Shown here one piece after another: positions 8,276-13,116 of a stretch of 14,613 nt of DNA. The notes beneath the pieces are model-generated. The model was not told the origin of the DNA and did not search any database. It saw only the letters and a list, made by a program, of their open reading frames with translations. The stretch lies in assembly GCA_031401815.1 (NCBI GenBank), contig JANNRW010000290.1:1-14613 (forward strand). The letters run 5' to 3'. This stretch comes from JANNRW01 sp031401815 (GTDB lineage Bacteria; Desulfobacterota; Desulfuromonadia; Geobacterales; DSM-12255). Each line of letters opens with the position of its first letter. Position 1 is the stretch's first letter. A program made the translations under genes and the position numbers.

Positions 8276-8662
8276 TTACGACGGCTGGATGTATTGACCA
8301 GCGGCAACGGACAGAAGCCCTGAACGGGTCAGGTGATGTTCTGCTGCGTAGCGGTCAATATCATGAAGGAGATTTTCAGGTAGCGTTATGTTTACACGTT
8401 TTGACTTCACGTTTAACCGGGAGAGGTCAATGTCAATCAAAACCCATGTACCACCTGAATATTCATCATCTCCAAGCCAATGATCCAGAGGTGAGGCAAC
8501 AGGGAGAACTGACTCACCCGAATAGTGACACTCAACGGCATCCTGTACGTTGGCAACAGCATCCTGAAGCGTCTTGCCGGCAGTAAAACAACCGGGCATA
8601 TCAGGTATTGTGACGCTGTAGTCACTTGTCGGGTCTTTGTGGATTACTACTGAAAACAGCAT
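8276..8662 (-). CDS. hicB: HicB-like antitoxin with C-terminal ribbon-helix-helix
   Basis: A 128-residue protein. The N-terminal half has the HicB partial RNase H-like fold signature: SDYSVTIPDMPGCFTAGKTLQDAVANVQDAVECH, read here as the SVTIPDMPGC strand pair followed by the TLQDAVANVQDAV helix. The C-terminal part, KRVNITLPENLLHDIDRYA then LTRSGLLSVAAGQYI, fits a CopG-type DNA-binding domain. HicB normally neutralises the HicA mRNA interferase and represses the operon. A strong GGAGG with a 6-base spacer precedes the ATG. No complete hicA was found on either side; a 26-codon ORF immediately upstream is the only candidate remnant. It is either an orphan antitoxin or a free-standing HicB-type regulator. 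It is convergent with nth. Confidence 0.8.
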   Translation of the reverse strand: MLFSVVIHKDPTSDYSVTIPDMPGCFTAGKTLQDAVANVQDAVECHYSGESVLPVASPLDHWLGDDEYSGGTWVLIDIDLSRLNVKSKRVNITLPENLLHDIDRYAAEHHLTRSGLLSVAAGQYIQPS

Positions 8663-8665
8663 TGT

Positions 8666-8746
8666 TTACCTCCATTCCCAGCCTGCCTGAAGGCGCAATT
8701 TTCGCAATTTCCAACCTATTTCCTTACTGCTCAAAATATTTTTCAT
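8666..8746 (-). other. 26-codon ORF directly upstream of hicB; possible hicA remnant or leader peptide
   Basis: The peptide begins MKNILSSKEIGWKLRKL and ends QAGWEWR, with its stop three bases before the hicB ATG. The hicB ribosome binding site lies in its last codons. The order (short basic ORF, then hicB) is that of hicAB. The SSKE and GW-x-L pieces faintly recall the HicA N-terminus, but the GSHH catalytic motif is absent. It could equally be a chance ORF. Confidence 0.25.
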
Positions 8747-8753
8747 AGCTCGC

Positions 8754-8862
8754 TCCGATTATCAAAGATTACAGATAACCCTGAGCCGTAAAAACCAAGT
8801 ATAGCTCTGCTGTATTTCAAGTTTTGATATATATTGACCGTCTTTCAGAATAGATAATCGGA
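8754..8862. repeat. Spaced perfect 10-bp inverted repeat
   Basis: TCCGATTATC at 8754-8763 and its exact reverse complement GATAATCGGA at 8853-8862 are 89 bp apart. They lie between the hicB side and the start of the helicase remnant. The interior is AT-rich and has no ORF. It could be a pair of regulator sites for the divergent genes or the ends of a very small element; nothing decides between these. Confidence 0.4.
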
Positions 8863-8864
8863 CG

Positions 8865-9637
8865 GTGATGTTACCCTTGTCTACCCCTTACCACGCCAAA
8901 TGTTTTGCTTACGAACAGACCCGCCAGGGTTCGGCAGGCAGCACTGACCGACTGTCTCAGGCGATTTTCAATGCCAGTGTGGATCTGAATCCCCATCAGA
9001 TCGAGGCGGCGCATTTTGCATTACGCTCGCCATTGAGTAAAGGGGTGCTGCTGGCGGATGAAGTTGGCTTGGGCAAGACCATCGAAGCCGGCCTGGTGCT
9101 CTGCCAGTACTGGTCTGAGCGGAAGCGGCGTTTGATCGTCATCTGCCCGGCGTCACTGCGCAAGCAGTGGGCGTTGGAACTGGAAGAGAAATTCAATCTG
9201 CCGGTAGCGGTGCTGGATTCAAAAACCTGGCGAGATACCCAGAAGAGTGGTGAAGCGCCATTGAACCGGAAGGGTGTCATCATCCTTTCCTTCCAGTACG
9301 CCAACCGTATTCGGGAAGAGCTGAAGGCCATCCCCTGGAATCTGGTTGTCATAGATGAAGCTCACAAGCTGCGCAACGCCTATCGTGAAAGCAACCGGAT
9401 CGGACAAGGAATCCGCTGGGCAACGGAAGGTTGCCGGAAACTCTTACTTACGGCTACCCCTCTGCAAAACTCCATGCTTGAGTTGTACGGTCTTTCCACC
9501 CTGATTGATGATTACATCTTTGGCGACATCGATGCCTTTCGCAGCCAGTTTACCGGGGGCGGCGGGGATCTTCCGGCGCTACGAATGCCCGTAACCTGCT
9601 GAGCGCTCTGGATATAGGCTTTGAGCAGATGGGAGCC
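8865..9637 (+). pseudogene. SNF2-family DEAH helicase, internally deleted and frameshifted
   Basis: The 245-residue open frame (GTG at 8865 or ATG at 8868, stop at 9600-9602) is the N-terminal ATPase lobe of an SNF2-type helicase: LNPHQ Q-motif (about residue 41), ADEVGLGKTIEAG Walker A (64-76), ICPASLRKQW Ia (93-102), VVIDEAHKLRN DEAH box (161-171) and LLLTATPLQN motif III (193-202). It breaks off after GDLPALR. In the +2 frame from about 9587, the sequence ARNLLSALDIGFEQM looks like the entry to the second helicase lobe of the same family, just before the expected but missing ALIFTES-type motif. So an internal deletion with a frameshift occurred near 9580, followed by loss of the rest at the repeat starting about 9637. 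It is unlikely to be an active helicase. It lies in the same orientation as mod and res, so it was probably the first gene of that cluster. Confidence 0.75.
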
Positions 9638-9725
9638 AGGGGGTGGGTGAAGCTGGCAACGTATCTAATGCTGGCACCGTCACCCCCACCCCAACCCTCC
9701 CCCGTCAAGGGGGAGGGAGTTTTTC
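9637..9725. repeat. C/G-rich palindromic repeat at the helicase/mod junction
   Basis: It contains GGGGGTGGGTGAAGCT (9639-9654), about 25 bp of unrelated sequence, CCCCCACCCC and then the hairpin CCCTCCCCC-gtcaa-GGGGGAGGG (9695-9717) plus TTTTT. The 15-mer GGGGTGGGTGAAGCT and the 14-mer CCCTCCCCCGTCAA match the repeats between the two cytochromes exactly. Unlike the copy at 2712-2830 it lacks the left hairpin. It sits exactly where the truncated helicase and the N-terminally truncated methylase meet. Confidence 0.75.
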
Positions 9726-12072
9726 TTACGATTGGCGCAGCGCATTATCCAAGCGTGAACCGACCGAGAAGAATCCTCAGCGCACCATGCTGGAAATGTG
9801 TTTGGCAAAATATGTAAACAAGAATACTGCGGATTACTTCATACATAAGGATCTGGGGCGCTTCCTGCGGGGGGAGCTGGATTTCTACATCAAAAATGAA
9901 GTTATGAATCTGGATGACGTGCAGAACGCCGAGCGCTTTGCCGACATCGAGAAGAATCTCCGCATGATCCAGTGTCTCCGGGCAATTACATTAGACTTGA
10001 TCACCTTTTTGGCCCAGCTGGAGGATTTTCAGAAAAAGCTCTGGTTGAAAAAGAAGTTTGTGGTGGCGGCCCATTACTGCGTCACCCTGGACCGGATCAT
10101 CAAGGATGCGCCTGACCTGCTGGCGATTATTGCTGCCAATGAAAAGCAGTGGGCGCAGTGGGAGGCTCTGGGGATGCTGGAAAAGGAAATCCCCCCCAGC
10201 CCCCCTTTGACAAAGGGGGGAGACAATCTCAATCTGACGTTGCCGTTAAGTCCCCCTTTACAAAAGGGGGATTCAGGGGGATTTGCCTCTCGTGGCACAG
10301 TGGATTACCTGCGTGAACACCCTTTTCTGATGGCGGATACAGCCTTATACGACGGTTCATTCAAGGAAAAACTGCTGGCGGCAATTGATAATCTGGATGA
10401 ATCGGTGGACGGGCTTCTCATTCATGGGGATAACTTTCAGGCGTTGAATCTGCTACAAGAGAGGTATCGGGAGCAGGTGAAATGCGTGTATATCGATCCA
10501 CCGTATAACACAGGTGCCGATGGCTTCTCCTATAAAGATAGTTACCAACATTCGAGTTGGTTAACCATGATGTCAGACAAAGCAAAAAAGGCATCTACAC
10601 TCGTGACTGATAATTCACCATATTTCATTTCAATTGATGAAAATGAAGTTGACCATTTGAATGTATTGGGACGGCAAATATTTGGAGCCATTCCAATAGG
10701 TACTTTTGTCTGGAAAGGGCGTGCTGGTCAGGCAGGTACGATAAAGACCCTTTCAAAGCAGCACGAATATATTGCATGTTTTTCTTCTTCTCCAGAGCTC
10801 ACAGAATTAAAACAGAAAGTGTCAGTAAAAGAAGGTGGTCGTTTTGAAGATGAAAAAGGCGGATATAACCGAGAACAATTAAGGCAATGGGGGCAAGCAG
10901 ATAGGCGAGAAGATAGACCTCAAATGTTTTTTGGGATACCGAATCCATTGAATGATCAAATCGAAATTCTGCCTACTAAAAGCGATGGATCTGATGGTAG
11001 GTGGCGAGTTGGAATGGAAACAGCCTTTAACCTCCTTGAGTCTGGCGATCTCGATTTTGCTGATGATAACGGACATTGGCAAGTCTATAGAAAGATTAGA
11101 GACGGAAAAGTAACAAATGTTCCTTTCGGAACTATCTTACCAGAGGAAACTGCAACAACAGCTGAAGGGACAAAAAATATCCAAGCTCTTTTTGGTTTTA
11201 GGGCATTTGATTACCCCAAACCTCCGGAATTAATTAAACATTTGGTTAATCTCTCAAACTCAAAGAATGGCCAAATTCTCGATTACTTCGCCGGTTCCGG
11301 CACAACCGGCCACGCCATCATCTCCCTCAACCGCCAGGACAAGGGCCACCGCAAATACATCCTCGTCGAACAGGGCGAATACTTCGACACCGTCCTGAAA
11401 CCCCGCATTCAGAAGGTAGTCTACTCTGCCGACTGGAAAGACGGCAAGGCCACCGCCCCCCAGACCGGCATCTCCCACGTCTTCAAAGTCCTCAAAATCG
11501 AAAGCTACGAAGACACCCTCAACAACCTTGAACTGCGCCGCACCGATAGCCAGCAGAGCCTGCTGGATGGCCTGTCAGCGGGAGCACAGGAAGACTATCT
11601 GCTCCGCTACCTGCTCGACATCGAAAGCCGGGGTTCCCTCCTGTCGGTGGATTCCTTCCGCAAGCCGTTCGACTGCAAGCTGAAGGTGGCGGTGGATTCT
11701 GCCGGGGCATTCGAGGAGCGGAGCATTGATCTGGTGGAGACTTTCAACTACCTGATTGGCCTGCGGGTCAAGAGCATCGATTCGCTCCGGGAGCGGGGCA
11801 TCGTCATGGTGCAGGGGACATTGCCCACCGGCGAGAAAACGCTGGTGCTCTGGCGCGACTGCGAGCAGGTGGATTACGACGCGCTTAACCGCTTCTGCGA
11901 CCGCCACGCCATCAACCCCAAGGACAGCGAATTCGAGGTGGTTTACATCAACGGCGATCACAACATCCCGGCGGTACTGACCACCACCGAAGACGAAGGC
12001 GGCATTACCAGGACGCTCAAGCTGCGCCAGATTGAACCGGAGTTTTTAAGCAGGATGTTTGACGGAGAATAG
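9643..12072 (+). CDS. Mod-like adenine-specific DNA methyltransferase, N-terminally truncated
   Basis: A beta-class N6-adenine methylase: the catalytic DPPYNTG (residues 285-291) comes before the SAM-binding FAGSGTTG (549-556), with a likely target-recognition region of about 260 residues between them. This is the type III Mod / large site-specific methylase layout. The segment KNTADYFIHKDLGRFL onward belongs to the longer N-terminal domain of this family, of which I estimate several hundred residues are missing. The first 30 or so residues from the GTG at 9643 are read from a palindromic repeat; an internal ATG at 9787 is an alternative start. Neither has a good ribosome site. Residues about 183-214 (PPSPPLTKGG...) come from a second inserted repeat that keeps the frame. 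Bases about 10550-11280 are AT-rich (30-38% in counted blocks) beside 45-48% and 63-65% flanks. Both methylase motifs are intact, so it may still methylate DNA, but expression is doubtful. Confidence 0.82.
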   Translation: MGEAGNVSNAGTVTPTPTLPRQGGGSFSYDWRSALSKREPTEKNPQRTMLEMCLAKYVNKNTADYFIHKDLGRFLRGELDFYIKNEVMNLDDVQNAERFADIEKNLRMIQCLRAITLDLITFLAQLEDFQKKLWLKKKFVVAAHYCVTLDRIIKDAPDLLAIIAANEKQWAQWEALGMLEKEIPPSPPLTKGGDNLNLTLPLSPPLQKGDSGGFASRGTVDYLREHPFLMADTALYDGSFKEKLLAAIDNLDESVDGLLIHGDNFQALNLLQERYREQVKCVYIDPPYNTGADGFSYKDSYQHSSWLTMMSDKAKKASTLVTDNSPYFISIDENEVDHLNVLGRQIFGAIPIGTFVWKGRAGQAGTIKTLSKQHEYIACFSSSPELTELKQKVSVKEGGRFEDEKGGYNREQLRQWGQADRREDRPQMFFGIPNPLNDQIEILPTKSDGSDGRWRVGMETAFNLLESGDLDFADDNGHWQVYRKIRDGKVTNVPFGTILPEETATTAEGTKNIQALFGFRAFDYPKPPELIKHLVNLSNSKNGQILDYFAGSGTTGHAIISLNRQDKGHRKYILVEQGEYFDTVLKPRIQKVVYSADWKDGKATAPQTGISHVFKVLKIESYEDTLNNLELRRTDSQQSLLDGLSAGAQEDYLLRYLLDIESRGSLLSVDSFRKPFDCKLKVAVDSAGAFEERSIDLVETFNYLIGLRVKSIDSLRERGIVMVQGTLPTGEKTLVLWRDCEQVDYDALNRFCDRHAINPKDSEFEVVYINGDHNIPAVLTTTEDEGGITRTLKLRQIEPEFLSRMFDGE
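10187..10284. repeat. Nested palindromic repeat inserted in frame in mod
   Basis: The outer inverted repeat is AAATCCCCC (10187-10195) / GGGGGATTT (10276-10284). Inside are two hairpins: CCCCCCTTT-gac-AAAGGGGGG (10200-10220) and TCCCCCTTT-aca-AAAGGGGGA (10251-10271). This double-hairpin architecture is typical of small non-coding palindromic repeats. It is a different family from the 9637-9725 repeat. It lies wholly within the mod reading frame without introducing a stop. Confidence 0.85.
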
Positions 12073-12082
12073 ATTTCCGTAG

Positions 12083-12103
12083 GGGCGACCCGGCGGGTCG
12101 CCC
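12083..12103. repeat. GC-rich perfect hairpin after mod
   Basis: GGGCGACCC (12083-12091), loop GGC, GGGTCGCCC (12095-12103): a 9-bp perfect stem starting 11 bases after the mod stop codon. There is no T-run on either strand, so it is a poor intrinsic terminator. The GTAGGGGCGACCC... form resembles repeats scattered in many bacterial genomes. It lies between the convergent mod gene and the toxin operon and could protect 3' ends. Confidence 0.6.
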
Positions 12104-12126
12104 TGATGTGTGATAGCAGGGGGAGC

Positions 12127-12342
12127 TTACTTGGCCTTGATGGCGGCATAAATGTCAGCCGCCGAAGTCTTGGCAAACAGGTTGTCTTTCAGTGCAAGGT
12201 AATCAGTCGGCTGAGACATAGTCTCCTTGAGAAAAATGGCAGCTTTAGTTATGCCCATGCGCTCGATGATGGTTTGCACTGCTTCGGTTTTTATCTGGCC
12301 GGCCAACGGCAAGATTGCAGAGTTCTTAATAGTTTTACGCAT
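12127..12342 (-). CDS. Small hypothetical protein, third gene of the PIN toxin operon
   Basis: A 71-residue soluble protein that I do not recognise. It starts 18 bases after the PIN toxin stop, with AAAGGG upstream of its ATG, so it is probably cotranscribed with the toxin and antitoxin. It has no membrane segment and no cysteine. The middle (VQTIIERMGITKAAIFLKE) reads like an amphipathic helix-turn-helix or ribbon-type small domain, and the C-terminal half (DYLALKDNLFAKTSAADIY) like helices. The composition is protein-like and the opposite-strand frame across it is unconvincing. It could be a second antitoxin or accessory component, or be unrelated to toxin control. Confidence 0.6.
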   Translation of the reverse strand: MRKTIKNSAILPLAGQIKTEAVQTIIERMGITKAAIFLKETMSQPTDYLALKDNLFAKTSAADIYAAIKAK

Positions 12343-12360
12343 TTTAGGAACCCTTTGCAG

Positions 12361-12807
12361 CTACGGAGAAATCGCAGTTATTTCCTTGAAATTGGCGAAA
12401 TGGCGCGTGTTGGCGGTATGAATTTTTGTGATGCCGTTTTCAATCATAAGCGCTACCAACACAAGATCAAATACACCGTGCGAAACAGGGGCATGATCTG
12501 CGATGAGTTTTCCAAGAACACTGAATGTTGCGGGAGGCGGGTAGAGGATGGAGATATTTCTGGAAGTCAGATAAAAATTGATCAGGCTGTTGGCAGATTC
12601 TGGAGTTAATGGTTTTTCTACACGCCGCTTGTCAGTAACAACTGCATACAACTCAAGAAGATTCTGATGGGCGATATACGCTGAGAAACACCCATCAATA
12701 GCATCCTCTACAAGTCTTTTGCATGGGCTGTGAAATGGAGAATCCTCATTGTTTGCATACACAAGAATATTTGAATCAAGTAAGCAGGCTGTCAAGGCGT
12801 TCTCCAT
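12361..12807 (-). CDS. PIN-domain ribonuclease toxin (VapC-like)
   Basis: A 148-residue PIN-domain protein, expected to be a Mg-dependent RNase held in check by the upstream antitoxin. The acidic site is visible: LLDSNILVYA (D11), QNLLELYAVV (E52), HGVFDLVLVALM (D114) and HTANTRHF (N133 at the fourth, more variable position). VapC-type toxins commonly have 130-150 residues. The annotated ATG overlaps the antitoxin 3' end by 32 bases and has no clear ribosome site. A TTG at 12795, giving MTACLLDSN, is preceded by GGAGA and may be the real start. Overlap indicates translational coupling, normal for toxin-antitoxin pairs. The gene opposes the flanking mod and res genes, consistent with later insertion. 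Confidence 0.85.
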   Translation of the reverse strand: MENALTACLLDSNILVYANNEDSPFHSPCKRLVEDAIDGCFSAYIAHQNLLELYAVVTDKRRVEKPLTPESANSLINFYLTSRNISILYPPPATFSVLGKLIADHAPVSHGVFDLVLVALMIENGITKIHTANTRHFANFKEITAISP

Positions 12808-13012
12808 AGAGCGATGAACGCTCTAATGCATTCGGCGTAATCGCACCCATGTGGTAGGTCGGCAGTTTTGCGTCCTTCTGTTTATTTGGTTTTGTTTTGT
12901 TGCTTTTTGTTTTCAGGTACTCAGCGAAATCAATGACCTCATTGACTTTGGCTGGTGGCAGTTCACGCAGAAGATTCAAGACACGTTCAGTTTTATGAGC
13001 AAGCGATGACAT
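12776..13012 (-). CDS. Antitoxin-like protein, DUF2281-type, partner of the PIN toxin
   Basis: A 78-residue protein. The N-terminal helix-rich segment, ERVLNLLRELPPAKVNEV then IDFAEYLKTK, matches the DUF2281-type pattern seen in antitoxin-like small proteins. The middle is a Lys-rich linker (NKTKPNKQKDAK). The C-terminal tail, LPTYHMGAITPNALERSSLY then GERLDSLL, is the probable toxin-binding arm. GGAGG lies seven bases before the ATG. It is the first gene of a three-gene - strand operon and overlaps the toxin by 32 bases. It likely neutralises the toxin; autorepression is usual in such systems but no operator palindrome was identified. Confidence 0.78.
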   Translation of the reverse strand: MSSLAHKTERVLNLLRELPPAKVNEVIDFAEYLKTKSNKTKPNKQKDAKLPTYHMGAITPNALERSSLYGERLDSLLT

Positions 13013-13032
13013 ATCAACACCTCCGAGCTTGA

Positions 13033-13061
13033 AAGATACCAGTATATGCAGATGCCGTCAA
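13033..13061 (-). promoter_or_regulatory. Candidate sigma70 promoter of the toxin-antitoxin operon
   Basis: On the - strand, TTGACG (complement of 13056-13061), a 17-bp spacer and TATCTT (complement of 13033-13038) with an upstream TGG that fits an extended -10. It lies about 20 bp upstream of the antitoxin ATG in the 104-bp divergent spacer shared with the res gene. Motif match only. Confidence 0.5.
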
Positions 13062-13116
13062 TTAGTTGATTTCAAAGGAGCGGCTGTTGTCGTGATACTT
13101 TGTAAAAGGAAAATAA

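Noticed and set aside
10187..10284. Double C/G-rich hairpins read as CRISPR repeats
   Set aside because: They are two unequal palindromes in one nested element, without regularly spaced repeats or spacers, and are translated as part of mod.
11575..11961. 128-codon ORF on the - strand
   Set aside because: Shadow in the GC-rich 3' part of mod; the + strand frame continues the methylase.
12106..12609. 167-codon ORF on the + strand
   Set aside because: It overlaps the PIN toxin and the 71-residue gene on the other strand; the PIN catalytic residues make the - strand frame real, and this one has no recognisable domain.
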